NCBI RefSeq assembly: GCF_017868775.1
Contig: NZ_CP053381.1
Span: forward strand, 3,968,001-4,032,000
DNA from: Billgrantia sulfidoxydans
GTDB lineage: Bacteria; Pseudomonadota; Gammaproteobacteria; Pseudomonadales; Halomonadaceae
Length of the DNA stretch: 64,000 nt
Direction of reading: 5' to 3'
Shown here in pieces: positions 48,100 to 57,001 of the stretch (position 1 is its first letter; the number at the start of each line of letters is the position of its first letter). The notes under the pieces were generated by a model. That model was not told where the DNA came from. It made no database searches and saw only the letters and a program-made list of their open reading frames with translations. A program made the position numbers and the translations under genes.

Positions 48100-49358
48100 G
48101 CCTAGCGCCCGGCAGTCAACCCGGCCGGCGCAGCCTGACCGCCAAGCAGGCCGGCCTTACCCTGGCCATCGCCCTGCTGCTCAGCATCCTGGCCGGCGTC
48201 ATCGAGCTGGCTCTCGATGCCCGTTCGATGCGCCAGGAGATCGTCAGCGACACCCGCTACCGCCTCGACCTGGTCCACGGCACCGCGGCGGAAGCCGCCT
48301 TTCAGCTCAACCCCGAGCTGGCGGCCCAGGTCATCGACGGGCTGTTCAACGGTGGCCGCGTCGCCAGCGCCGCCATTACGGACGATTTCGGTCGCACCAT
48401 GGCCGCGCGCCAGCGCGAGTCCGACCCCGTCTCCGGTTGGGTCGCCCATGCCCTGTTCGAAGATATCCTCCACTACCGGCGCACGCTGCACTACCAGGCG
48501 GGGTCCGACAACCCGCCCCAACCGATCGGCGAACTCGAGCTGACCCTGGCGCTCGACCGCCTGGCACGCGACTTCACCGATCGCAGCCTGCTCATCTTCT
48601 CGTTGGGCGTCGCCAAGGCGCTGGCCATCGCCGCCCTGCTCGCCCTGGTGTTCCACTGGTTCGTGACCCGCCCCCTGCTGCGCGTGCATGCGGCCATCGT
48701 CGACACCGACCCGCGCCAGCCCGGGCGCTGGCCGAAGCCCGCCATGGGGCGACATGGCAGCGACGAACTGGGGCATCTGGTGGACAGCGTCGACCAGCTG
48801 CTCCAGGCCTTCCAGCGCGGCCTCGACCAGCGCGACCAGCTCCACCAGATTTCGACCATGGATGGCCTGACCGGCATCGCCAACCGTCGCCACTTCGACA
48901 CCTTCATCGAGCGCGAATGGCAGCGGGCCTGGCGCAACGGCCACGCCCTCTCGGTGATCTTCATCGATATCGATCACTTCAAGGAGTTCAACGATCACTA
49001 TGGCCACGTCGCCGGGGACGACACCCTGAGGGCCGTGGCCGAGGCCCTCGCCGGGGTGGTGCACCGCGCCTCGGACCTGGTCGCCCGCTACGGGGGCGAA
49101 GAGTTCGTCTGCGTGCTGCCCGACACCGACCTGGAGGGCGCCCTGCGAGTGGCCGGCCGGATCCACGAGCGGATCCGTGCCCTCGACATCCCGCACGCCC
49201 ACTCGACCCTTGCCGGCCGTGTCACCGCCAGCCTCGGGGTGGCCAGCAGCAGGCCGGCACACGACGACACCGGCATCGAGGAGCTGATGGCCCAGGCCGA
49301 CGGCCAGCTCTATCGTGCCAAGCACCAGGGCCGCGACCGGGTGGCCGCACAGACCTGA
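48096..49358 (+). CDS. Membrane diguanylate cyclase (HAMP-GGDEF)
   Basis: 420 residues, GTG start overlapping the previous stop. Layout: TM1 (about 19-40), a periplasmic domain of about 120 residues, TM2 (about 163-188), a HAMP-like linker (TRPLLRVH...DELGHLVDSVDQLL), then a GGDEF domain (about 255-415). The active-site GGEEF lies near residue 332, and the inhibitory-site RASD is exactly five residues before it, so both catalysis and product inhibition look intact. IFIDIDHFKEFNDHYGH and LTGIANRRHF are typical. It should make c-di-GMP in response to signals sensed through its periplasmic domain, plausibly via the co-transcribed binding protein. Confidence 0.93.
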   Translation: MSLAPGSQPGRRSLTAKQAGLTLAIALLLSILAGVIELALDARSMRQEIVSDTRYRLDLVHGTAAEAAFQLNPELAAQVIDGLFNGGRVASAAITDDFGRTMAARQRESDPVSGWVAHALFEDILHYRRTLHYQAGSDNPPQPIGELELTLALDRLARDFTDRSLLIFSLGVAKALAIAALLALVFHWFVTRPLLRVHAAIVDTDPRQPGRWPKPAMGRHGSDELGHLVDSVDQLLQAFQRGLDQRDQLHQISTMDGLTGIANRRHFDTFIEREWQRAWRNGHALSVIFIDIDHFKEFNDHYGHVAGDDTLRAVAEALAGVVHRASDLVARYGGEEFVCVLPDTDLEGALRVAGRIHERIRALDIPHAHSTLAGRVTASLGVASSRPAHDDTGIEELMAQADGQLYRAKHQGRDRVAAQT

Positions 49359-49427
49359 GCACGACCGCGGAACCGGCCCGGCGGCGGGGAATCGATAGGA
49401 GTAGCATCAGCCGGAGGCGGAGTAGCC

Positions 49428-49775
49428 ATGAACAGACGCGATGAGTTCGTCGAGCAGATGAAGGCCCGACTGGACGAATGGAACGCCGAGATCGACGCAC
49501 TGGCCGCCCGCGCGCGCAAGGCGGGCGCCGAGGCGCAGACGCGGTACCACGACGATATCGAGCGGCTGCGACGACGCCGCGACGAGACCCGCCGGCGGCT
49601 CGAGGAGCTGCAGTTTGCCAGCGAAGCGGCCTGGGATTCCCTGCAGCAGGGGCTCGACGATGCCTGGGAGCTGATGCGCAAGGCGCTGCGCGACGCCCAG
49701 CGACACGAGCCGCCGCCCAGGGACGTCGACGACGAGGACGCCGGCGGGCCCCGCTCGCCCGGGGGCTCGCCCTAG
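49428..49775 (+). CDS. Small coiled-coil protein, unknown function
   Basis: 115 residues, strongly helical and charged from 3 to 90 (EFVEQMKARLDEWNAEI, RLRRRRDETRRRLEELQ), with a Pro/Asp/Gly-rich tail. No signal peptide or membrane segment. The pattern resembles small 'sll1863-type' stress-linked coiled-coil proteins, but I do not claim membership. It follows the diguanylate cyclase by 69 bases. Its last four bases overlap the end of the convergent TelA-like gene. Confidence 0.75.
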   Translation: MNRRDEFVEQMKARLDEWNAEIDALAARARKAGAEAQTRYHDDIERLRRRRDETRRRLEELQFASEAAWDSLQQGLDDAWELMRKALRDAQRHEPPPRDVDDEDAGGPRSPGGSP

Positions 49776-51004
49776 GAGGGACGCTCCCTGCGCGCCTGCT
49801 CCGGCGGAGATTCGTCGTCTGCCGAAGCGGGCGCCTGGACCTCGCTGCCGCGCTGCAGCCTGTCGACCGCCGCACCTCCCTGGCGCGCCAGCTGGGCCAG
49901 GCGGTCGATCTGGGCGTCGAGCTGGGGCAGGGCCTCCTGACGGTAGCGCGACAGGTCGTCGATGGCACCCAGCACGTCGTCGAAGGCCTGCTCCAGCGCC
50001 TGCATGTCGAGCTGGGCCGAGGCGGCCCGGGTCTGGATCTCCACCCCCTGCTGGCGCAGCGTTCTCGCCGTGCCGGCGATCATCTCCGAGGTGGTGGTAT
50101 TGAGCGACTCGACGCGGTCGAGCACCAGGCGCTGGTTGGCCAGCGCCAGCGCCACGGCCACGGCCACGGTCAGCGCCGAGACGGTGACGTGGATCGCGCG
50201 GTCGACACCGCGAATCAATTCGCGGTTGTTGCGGATGATCACCTCCAGCGCCAGCACGCCCTGCTGGCTGACCGCCTGCTGCTGCTGCAGGTCGACGATG
50301 CGCTGGCGCAGCGGGAACAGCAGTTCCTCCTCGATGAAGGCACGCTGCGGGTGGGCGTCGCCGAGCCGCTCCAGCGCCTGCGCCAGGCGCCGGTCGATCA
50401 GGCGCCCCAGGTCGATCTGGCGCTGCAGTCGCCCCAACAGCTGGCGCAGGCTCTCCTGGTCGTCGCTGAGCGTGATGTTGTCGCGCCGCAGCAGGTCGCG
50501 CCCTCCCTCCAGGTCGGCGATGATGGCGTCGAGCGCCTGCTGGGCGTTCTCGAACTTGCGGAAGTAGCGCTGCACGCGGCTGCCGGCGCCGGGTATGCGC
50601 GACAGCAGGCGGTCGAACGGTCCCGATGCCAGGCGATGCTGGTGCGGGTCGAGATCCTGCATGTGCCCGCGCAGGTCGATCAGCGCCTTGGCCACCGGCC
50701 CGCCCTCGTCGCCCTGATGGGCCAGCTTGCGCAGCGGCGCCTGCAACATCTCGCTGTGATGCGCCGCCTGCTGCTGCAGCTCGAGCCCCATTTCATCCAC
50801 CGCGCGGCGCTGGCGGTCGAGGGCGGCGCCTTCGCTGGCCAGCACCTCGTCGACGAACGACGCCGCCAGTTGCTCGAGCTCGGGGTCGTCGACCACGATC
50901 TCCTCGCCGCCATGCGCCTCGGGAGCGATGTCCTCGAGCTCGCTGGCGATCTGTTCCACCGGTGGCAACGAGAGCGGCGAGCCACGTTCGGACGATGGTT
51001 TCAT
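49772..51004 (-). CDS. TelA/KlaA-family toxic anion resistance-like protein
   Basis: 410 residues from ATG 51002-51004 (MKPSSERGSPLSLPP). It is largely alpha-helical and shows TelA-family features: LDPHQHRLASGPFDRLLSRIPG, FRKFENAQQALDAIIADLEGGRDLLRRDN, and TVSALTVAVAVALALANQRLVLDRV. The family was named for tellurite resistance of plasmid RK2; its chromosomal members are linked to envelope stress. The acidic N-terminus and basic, Gln-rich C-terminus are variable. It lies 79 bases downstream of an XpaC-like gene, an arrangement known in Bacillus (xpaC-yaaN). Confidence 0.88.
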   Translation of the reverse strand: MKPSSERGSPLSLPPVEQIASELEDIAPEAHGGEEIVVDDPELEQLAASFVDEVLASEGAALDRQRRAVDEMGLELQQQAAHHSEMLQAPLRKLAHQGDEGGPVAKALIDLRGHMQDLDPHQHRLASGPFDRLLSRIPGAGSRVQRYFRKFENAQQALDAIIADLEGGRDLLRRDNITLSDDQESLRQLLGRLQRQIDLGRLIDRRLAQALERLGDAHPQRAFIEEELLFPLRQRIVDLQQQQAVSQQGVLALEVIIRNNRELIRGVDRAIHVTVSALTVAVAVALALANQRLVLDRVESLNTTTSEMIAGTARTLRQQGVEIQTRAASAQLDMQALEQAFDDVLGAIDDLSRYRQEALPQLDAQIDRLAQLARQGGAAVDRLQRGSEVQAPASADDESPPEQARRERPS

Positions 51005-51083
51005 AAGCGCTTCCCTCTTCAGGCTCTTTCCCACACCTTAGCAAGCCAGGCCGGTGCTTGGCTCAACGCCGTCGGCGAGAGCC

Positions 51084-52031
51084 TCAACGTCGTTCCTGGC
51101 GGCTGTAGCGCTCCGCCCCCTCGATGAAGCGCCGCAGCTCCTCCAGCGCCCGGTCGGTGGCGAGGGTGGCCTGCGGGCGCCCCGTCTCGATCCGGGCCAG
51201 CGCCACCGCCGTATCGTCGAGCAGCGTCAGCGCCGATTCGTTGCGCGCCACCAGGCGACGCAGGCGGCGATCGGTCTCCTCGATCAGCTCGAGTCGGCGC
51301 TTGAGCGCGATGCGCTCCTCGACGGACAGCCGACGCTGCTCCTGGGCCAGGCGTCGGCGCACGTAGTCGCCGTCCAGCCCCATCACGCCACGCGCCTGGG
51401 CGGCCATGGAGGTGAAGGTATCCACCGCCCCGAGGCAGACTTCGGTGATCAGTCCGCGTGAGCGCTCGAAGGCCAGCTCGCTACGGTCGAAGCGCGCCGT
51501 CAGCAACTCCATCACATGGGCGTAGCGGGTGTAGAAGCGATCGACCTGGCTCGCCAGGTCGGCACGCTTCACGTCGAGCAGCCCCTGCTTGGCCCGGCAT
51601 AGCGACAGCACCAGCTCGTCGGCCCCCACCGGCGGCCGTGCCGGGTCCAGCTCGGCCACGCCGGTCTCCCGCGCGGCACGCTCCTGCTCGGCGCGCCGCC
51701 GCTCGCTCTCGGCCGCCAGCCGCTCCTGCAGTCGGCGCTGATGACGTCGCGCGCGCCAGCGCCGCCAGCCGCGCTCCACGGGCAGCGATACCCCCACCGC
51801 CACCAGTCCGGCGAGCCAGCCGCCCAGGCTCGGCCCGAAACCGCCCCACAGCGACGTCAGCCACAGCACCGTACTGATGAAGGGCACCAGCAGGCAGTAG
51901 CGAAACAGCACCTGCAGACGATTGGGGTTGTCGTTGGCGAGCGCCAGGCGCGGGTTGGCCAGCCCGACCAGGCACCACGGCAGGCAGGTGACGAACAGCC
52001 CATAGGAGAACCCCTGCAGAAATTCCAGCAT
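51084..52031 (-). CDS. XpaC-like membrane protein paired with TelA
   Basis: 315 residues. Two or three hydrophobic segments occupy the first ~85 residues (GFSYGLFVTCLPWCLVGLA, FRYCLLVPFISTVLWLTSLWGG). A basic Arg/Gln/Glu-rich coiled coil follows, then a helical domain. The C-terminal part (MELLTARFDRSELAFERSRGL, ALTLLDDTAVALARIETGR) resembles the XpaC family by position and style. The neighbouring TelA gene supports this. The XpaC name reflects a phosphatase screen, and the molecular role is unknown. Confidence 0.65.
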   Translation of the reverse strand: MLEFLQGFSYGLFVTCLPWCLVGLANPRLALANDNPNRLQVLFRYCLLVPFISTVLWLTSLWGGFGPSLGGWLAGLVAVGVSLPVERGWRRWRARRHQRRLQERLAAESERRRAEQERAARETGVAELDPARPPVGADELVLSLCRAKQGLLDVKRADLASQVDRFYTRYAHVMELLTARFDRSELAFERSRGLITEVCLGAVDTFTSMAAQARGVMGLDGDYVRRRLAQEQRRLSVEERIALKRRLELIEETDRRLRRLVARNESALTLLDDTAVALARIETGRPQATLATDRALEELRRFIEGAERYSRQERR

Positions 52032-52103
52032 AAGCCTCGTGCGCCAACGGGTGGATGCCTCTGAGTGTACGGGGGCCGTCGACGGCGTGCGAGCCCGACC
52101 GCC

Positions 52104-52802
52104 TCAGCGGCGCACACGGAAGCCGCGCATGCCGAAGTGGAAGTGGTCGGCATGGGCGCGGTTGTAGGCCGGGCCCAGCACGTTGCCGAACAGGTCGCAG
52201 GCACCGTCGCGCGCGTCACGCAGGAAGGCTCCTCGCGCGTCTTCGCCCCCCCAGTGCTCGCGCAGGGTGATGCGGCGCCCGTCCTCCAGGCGAAAGGACG
52301 CCACGTCGAGGGCCTCTGCCGTGGCGTGCTCGCTGCGCCGGCCGTCCGCACGGCCATAGACGTTACGACAGGCGAAACTGCCGTAATGCTCGACGCGCGC
52401 CACGCGGCTGCCAAAGTGGGCCTCGGCCGCCGGCTGCAGACGCTGGCGTTCGTACATGACCCAGGCCAGCGCCAGCGGGCAGCTCGCGACGAAGCTGGCG
52501 TTGAATTGGATCTCGCCGCCATGGATCCGCACCACGTTCTCGAGCGGACAGCCGGGCGCCGGCTCGTGGTCGTCCAGTGGCGTCATCCGCAGCGCCCCCT
52601 CAGGTGCCGTATCGAGCGCCGTCAGGCAGGCCTCGCGGTCACCGGCCAGGCGCTGCAGCTTCCACTTGGTCACCGGCGTCAAGGCGTCGCCGACGCTCAG
52701 TGGCTTCCATGGGTGCCAGTGGGAGGGAATACGCGCCTCGAACTGCCACCAGGCCGCCACCGCGGCAACCATCAGCACGACCAGCACCAGCAATGAACGC
52801 AT
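52104..52802 (-). CDS. Extensin-like C-terminal domain protein
   Basis: 232 residues. An N-terminal anchor (LLVLVVLMVAAVAAWWQF) precedes a periplasmic extensin-like (DUF882-related, Extensin-like_C) domain. Signs are CPLENVVRIHGG, YGSFACRNVYGR, SEHATAEALDVASFRLEDGR and HADHFHFGMRG, which match the His/Asp metal-binding pattern of D,D-peptidase-like folds (SEHATAEALD and HxDHFH). I infer a role in cell-wall metabolism. It follows a small membrane-protein gene by 12 bases, and both lie downstream of BCCT. Confidence 0.87.
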   Translation of the reverse strand: MRSLLVLVVLMVAAVAAWWQFEARIPSHWHPWKPLSVGDALTPVTKWKLQRLAGDREACLTALDTAPEGALRMTPLDDHEPAPGCPLENVVRIHGGEIQFNASFVASCPLALAWVMYERQRLQPAAEAHFGSRVARVEHYGSFACRNVYGRADGRRSEHATAEALDVASFRLEDGRRITLREHWGGEDARGAFLRDARDGACDLFGNVLGPAYNRAHADHFHFGMRGFRVRR

Positions 52803-52814
52803 CTCGCCTCGACG

Positions 52815-52991
52815 CTACAACAACAGATGCAGTACCAGGGCCACGCCGCCCACCGTCAGGGCCGTGAGCACGGCGATGTCCACCGCGCGATCGAGCCAGC
52901 GGTCGAAGCGGTCGTGACGCCCGCGGCCCGGTTGCCGCCGGCGGGTGGCGCCTCGTGGAAGCGCCCGTCGGCGTGAGCCGATGAGAGACAT
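52815..52991 (-). CDS. Probable small membrane protein, 58 residues
   Basis: ATG 52989-52991 (MSLIGSRRRALPRGATRRRQ), TAG at 52815-52817. A strongly basic N-terminus is followed by one C-terminal hydrophobic segment (AVDIAVLTALTVGGVALVLHLLL), a tail-anchored style. No strong ribosome-binding site precedes this ATG. A GGGAGGAATG 22 bases upstream opens a different, non-hydrophobic frame that runs into the extensin-like gene. I favour the hydrophobic frame, with modest confidence. It is expected to be co-transcribed with the extensin-like gene. Confidence 0.5.
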   Translation of the reverse strand: MSLIGSRRRALPRGATRRRQPGRGRHDRFDRWLDRAVDIAVLTALTVGGVALVLHLLL

Positions 52992-53091
52992 TGGTTGACG
53001 TCCGGTTCCCCATTCCTCCCAGAGCTTACGACCTGCGCCCGTGCCTGGCTACCGGCAATCGACGCCCCGGCGCCGCAAGGGGAGGCGGACG

Positions 53092-54726
53092 CTAACCGCC
53101 TTCGCGCCGATTGATGCGCCGATTGATCACGTTGGGCGCACGCCGCAGACGCTCCTGCTCCCCCAGCGCCTCGGCCTCGAAGGCGTCGGCCCCCACTGGT
53201 GTCTCGCCATGGCGGCGATAGAGCTGGGTGAGCATGGACTGGCGGTCGGCGCGCAGCTCGCGGACCAGCACCACGATCATGCCGTAGAGGATGAAGGTGA
53301 AGGGCAGCGCCGAGAGTACCGCCGCCGACTGCAGCCCGGTCAGCCCCCCGGCGACGATCAGGGTGAGACAGATGGCGGCGATCAGCACGCCCCAGATTAC
53401 CCGCTTGAACAGCGGTGGGTTGATCGAACCGTTGTCGGTCATCTGCGCCACGATGTAGGAGGCGGAGTCGGCCGAGGTCACCAGGAAGATGAAGATCAGC
53501 AGCATGGCGATCACCGATAGCACGCCGGTGAAGGGCATGAGCTCGAACATCTCGAACAGCGCCACGGTGATGTTGTCCTCGGTGGCCGCCGCCAGCCCGG
53601 CGTCGCCGGCCAGCTCCATGTGCAGGGCGGCGCCGCCGAACACGCCGATCCACAGGCAGGCCAGCAGCGGCGGCACGATCAGCACGCCGAAGACGTACTC
53701 CTGGATGGTGCGCCCGCGCGACACGCGCGCCACGAAGGTACCGACGAAGGGCGACCAGGCGATGACCCAGGCCCAGTAGAAGATGGTCCAGTTGGCCGCC
53801 CAGGTGTTGTCGGAAAACGGCGAGATACGCAGGCTCATGCCGATGAAGTTCTGCAGGTAATCGCCGATGCCAAGGGTGATGGTCTCGAGGATCATCACCG
53901 TGGGGCCGGTCACCAGCACGTAGAGCATCAACCCAATGCACAGGATCATGTTGAGGTTGGAGAGCCGGCGGATGCCCTTGTCCAGCCCCGACCAGGTCGA
54001 GGCCATGTAGGCCAGGAACATCGCGAGCAGGATGACGAACTGCCACAGTCCGCTCTCGGGCAGGCCGAACACGGCGTTGAAGCCGCCATTGAGCTGCAGC
54101 ACGCCCAGCCCCAGCGAGGTCGCCACTCCCATGACGGTGGCCACCACGGCGAACACGTCCAGGGTCGGCGCATAGGGCCGCACCCGCGGGTACTTGGCGG
54201 CGATCGACGACAGCACCGACGAGACCAGCCCGGCCTGCCCCTTGCGGAACTGGAAGTAGGCGATGATCAGCCCCACCACCGAGAAGGCCGCCCATTGGTG
54301 GATGCCCCAGTTGAAGTAGCTGTACTGGATGGCATAGCGCGCCGCCTCGGTGCTCTCGGCGGGCACATCGGCGTAGGGTGGCTCGACGTAGTGCAGCATC
54401 GGCTCGGCCATGCCGTAGAACACCAGCCCCACGCCGAAGCCGGCCGCCAGCAGCATGCTGACCCAGGAGAAGAAGCTGAAGCTCGGCGTGCTGTCCTGAG
54501 GCCCGAGGCGGACCTTGCCGTACTTGCTGAGGGCCAGGGCCAGCAGGAAGATGACGAAGCCGAATACCGAGAAGAGGTAGAACCAGCCGAACAGCCGCGT
54601 GACGGCGCCGAGCGCGGTATCGGCGGCGGCAGCGAATGCCTCGGGAAAACCGGCACCGGCTGCCACCAGCGCCAGGATGATCAGGGCCGATGCGGCAAAG
54701 ACCCGCTGCCCTCCGTGATTGGCCAT
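53092..54726 (-). CDS. BCCT-family betaine/carnitine/choline transporter
   Basis: 544 residues with 12 predicted membrane segments. The BCCT signature is clear: WTIFYWAWVIAWSPFVGTFVARVS, followed by RGRTIQEYV, with the aromatic residues that bind trimethylammonium substrates. FGVGLVFYGMAEPMLHY is the conserved segment around TM3. ATG 54724-54726 follows GAGGAG. The C-terminal ~40 residues are charged and could be an osmosensing tail. In a halophile such a transporter imports compatible solutes; glycine betaine, choline and ectoine cannot be told apart from sequence alone. Confidence 0.94.
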   Translation of the reverse strand: MANHGGQRVFAASALIILALVAAGAGFPEAFAAAADTALGAVTRLFGWFYLFSVFGFVIFLLALALSKYGKVRLGPQDSTPSFSFFSWVSMLLAAGFGVGLVFYGMAEPMLHYVEPPYADVPAESTEAARYAIQYSYFNWGIHQWAAFSVVGLIIAYFQFRKGQAGLVSSVLSSIAAKYPRVRPYAPTLDVFAVVATVMGVATSLGLGVLQLNGGFNAVFGLPESGLWQFVILLAMFLAYMASTWSGLDKGIRRLSNLNMILCIGLMLYVLVTGPTVMILETITLGIGDYLQNFIGMSLRISPFSDNTWAANWTIFYWAWVIAWSPFVGTFVARVSRGRTIQEYVFGVLIVPPLLACLWIGVFGGAALHMELAGDAGLAAATEDNITVALFEMFELMPFTGVLSVIAMLLIFIFLVTSADSASYIVAQMTDNGSINPPLFKRVIWGVLIAAICLTLIVAGGLTGLQSAAVLSALPFTFILYGMIVVLVRELRADRQSMLTQLYRRHGETPVGADAFEAEALGEQERLRRAPNVINRRINRREGG

Positions 54727-54896
54727 AAGGCGCTCCTCGTTCCGTCCTTGGACGCCCTCATCCTAGCAGCCCAACCCCGACGCCACACAAATCACTGGCA
54801 TCGGCGCCCTTCCTGACCATAAAACCATTGCATCGAGGCGCCGACGCGACGATTCTGGAGAAACCAAGCAGGCTAAGTTTCCGACGAGTCTCGAAC

Positions 54897-55892
54897 ATGT
54901 CCCGACTTTCCGATACCCCGCTTTCCGTGCTCGACCTGGCACCGATCCGCCAGGGCGGTACCATCGCCGACAGCTTTGCGGAGAGCGTGGCACTGGCACG
55001 GCTGACCGAACGCCTCGGCTTCACCCGCTACTGGCTGGCCGAGCACCACAGCCTCGACGGCATCGCCAGTGCCGCCACCGCGGTGCTGATCGGCCATATT
55101 GCCGGCGCCACCTCGCGCATCCGCGTGGGCAGCGGCGGCATCATGCTGCCCAACCACCCGCCGCTGGTCATCGCCGAGCAGTTCGGCACCCTGGAGACCC
55201 TCTACCCGGGCCGCATCGACCTGGGGCTGGGGCGCGCCCCTGGCTCCGACGCCGCCACCATGGCCGCGCTGCGCCGCGACCCCTACGCCGGGGCCGAGAA
55301 CTTCCCCGAGCTGCTCGCCGAGCTGCAGGGCTTTCTCGACGACGAGCAACCCGGCCAGCGCGTGCGTGCGGTGCCCGGCCAGGGCACCCGGGTGCCGCTG
55401 TGGCTGCTCGGCTCCAGCGGCTACAGCGCCCAGCTCGCCGCCCGCGAGGGGCTGCCGTTCGCCTTCGCCGCCCAGTTCGCCCCGGGCTACCTGCACGAGG
55501 CGTTGCGCCTTTATCGCGACAACTTTCGCCCCTCGGCACGGCTCGAGCGCCCCTACGCCATGGTCGGGCTGCCGGTGATCGCCGCCGAGGACGACGCGCG
55601 CGCCGAGTGGCTTGCCTCTACCACCCGCCAGAAATTCCTCGGCATGGTGCGCGGCCGCCGTACCCGCTCGCTGCCGCCGGTCGATACCCTCGACTGGACG
55701 CCGATGGAGCGGGTCCAGGTGGAGCAGTTCCTCGGCGCGGCAGTGATCGGCGGGCCCGACACCGTGCGCGAGGGGCTCGAGCGCTTCCTCGAGCAGACCG
55801 GCGCCGACGAGCTGATGCTCAACAGCGACCTCTATGCCCACGACGACCGCCTGCGCAGCTACGAGATCGTCGCCGAGGTGTGGCGCCAATGA
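54897..55892 (+). CDS. LLM-class flavin-dependent oxidoreductase
   Basis: 331 residues from ATG 54897 ([21 protein letters not shown]). Luciferase-like monooxygenase family TIM barrel that uses reduced FMN. Conserved parts are [68 protein letters not shown], and [24 protein letters not shown]. The family that starts like this (MsnO8 / YhbW-like) is widespread and its substrates are unknown. Stop overlaps the azlC start. Two upstream in-frame ATGs exist (54828 and others), but the conserved N-terminus begins here. Confidence 0.9.
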   Translation: MSRLSDTPLSVLDLAPIRQGGTIADSFAESVALARLTERLGFTRYWLAEHHSLDGIASAATAVLIGHIAGATSRIRVGSGGIMLPNHPPLVIAEQFGTLETLYPGRIDLGLGRAPGSDAATMAALRRDPYAGAENFPELLAELQGFLDDEQPGQRVRAVPGQGTRVPLWLLGSSGYSAQLAAREGLPFAFAAQFAPGYLHEALRLYRDNFRPSARLERPYAMVGLPVIAAEDDARAEWLASTTRQKFLGMVRGRRTRSLPPVDTLDWTPMERVQVEQFLGAAVIGGPDTVREGLERFLEQTGADELMLNSDLYAHDDRLRSYEIVAEVWRQ

Positions 55893-56614
55893 CCACGTCC
55901 ACCCCCGGGGCCCGGCTCGATCTCGCCGGCGTCCTCGCCGGCATCCGTCGCATGGCGCCGCTGTCGCTGTTCGTGGTGATCTTCGGCCTGGCCTTCGGCG
56001 TGGCGGCGCTGTCGCGCGGGCTCTCGGGCCTCGAAGCAGTGCTGATGAGTGCGCTGGTGTTCGCCGGTGCCTCGCAGTTCGCCGCCCTGGAGCTGTGGGG
56101 CCCCGAAATTCCGCTGCTGCCGCTGGTCGCCACCACCTTCGCCATCAACGCCCGCCACCTGCTGATGGGGGCCGCCATCCAGCCGTGGCTGGCGCATCTC
56201 CCTCCGGCACAGCGCTACGCCAGCCTGGTGGTGATGAGCGATTCCAACTGGGCCATGGCCGCCGCCGATCGCCAGCGGGGCGAGACCAACGTCGGCATGC
56301 TGGTGGGCGGCGGCATCGCGCTGTGGCTGACCTGGCTTGCCGGCACGCTGCTCGGCGTGCTCTTCGGCAGTGGCATCGACGAGCCCGAGCGCTTCGGCCT
56401 CGACGTGATCATGGGCTGCTTCCTGCTGGCGATGCTGGTGGGCGGACGACGCGACCTGTCGATGCTGTTGCCGTGGAGCGCCGCCGCGCTGGCCGCGCTG
56501 GCCGCCATGGCCTGGTTGCCGCCTCACTCCCATGTGATCGTCGGCGCCCTGGCCGGCGGACTGGCCGGCCTGCTGGTTTCGCCCGGGCACGGAGAGCGGG
56601 AGGCCGCCGCATGA
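55889..56614 (+). CDS. azlC: AzlC-family branched-chain amino acid exporter, large subunit
   Basis: 241 residues, about seven membrane segments. The AzlC/YgaZ family exports valine and related amino acids together with AzlD/Yga[26 protein letters not shown] and [18 protein letters not shown] are hallmark segments, and [16 protein letters not shown] follows. The ATG overlaps the preceding stop (ATGA) and its own stop overlaps azlD (ATGA), so the three genes are tightly coupled. Confidence 0.93.
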   Translation: MTTSTPGARLDLAGVLAGIRRMAPLSLFVVIFGLAFGVAALSRGLSGLEAVLMSALVFAGASQFAALELWGPEIPLLPLVATTFAINARHLLMGAAIQPWLAHLPPAQRYASLVVMSDSNWAMAAADRQRGETNVGMLVGGGIALWLTWLAGTLLGVLFGSGIDEPERFGLDVIMGCFLLAMLVGGRRDLSMLLPWSAAALAALAAMAWLPPHSHVIVGALAGGLAGLLVSPGHGEREAAA

Positions 56615-56922
56615 GCCTGCCCTCGACGCTGGTGGGAGCGGTCGTCGCCATCCTCCTCATGGCGCTAGTCACCTACCTGACCCGCGCCGGTGGTGTGTTC
56701 GTGATGGCGCGGATTCCCATCGGCCCCAGGGTGGAGCGCTTCATCAACGCCATGGCGGGCTCGGTGCTGGTAGCAGTGATCACGCCCATGGCCTTCCAGG
56801 GCGACTGGGGCGCACGCCTGGCGCTGGTGGCCACGCTCGCGGTGATGCTGGCCACGCAGAAGACGCTGGCGGCGATCAGCGCCGGCATCGCGACCGCAGC
56901 GCTGTGGCGGCTGCTCGCATAG
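56611..56922 (+). CDS. azlD: AzlD-family branched-chain amino acid exporter, small subunit
   Basis: 103 residues with three to four membrane segments ([45 protein letters not shown]). It is the normal partner of AzlC and follows it with an ATGA overlap. The [10 protein letters not shown] segment near residue 22 is typical of the family. Both subunits are needed for export in characterised systems (YgaZH, BrnFE). Confidence 0.92.
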   Translation: MSLPSTLVGAVVAILLMALVTYLTRAGGVFVMARIPIGPRVERFINAMAGSVLVAVITPMAFQGDWGARLALVATLAVMLATQKTLAAISAGIATAALWRLLA

Positions 56923-57001
56923 GGGAACGATCCCCGGCCCGTAGCCTCAAAGGGACAGCCATTCCGCACGCCGCTTGGCGGCGCCATCATCGGAGATGCT
57001 C

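Noticed and set aside
52639..53013. 124-codon minus-strand frame starting at GGGAGGAATG
   Set aside because: Good ribosome-binding site, but the product is Arg/Gly/Pro-rich without hydrophobic or domain signal and overlaps the extensin-like gene; the other frame gives a convincing membrane helix.
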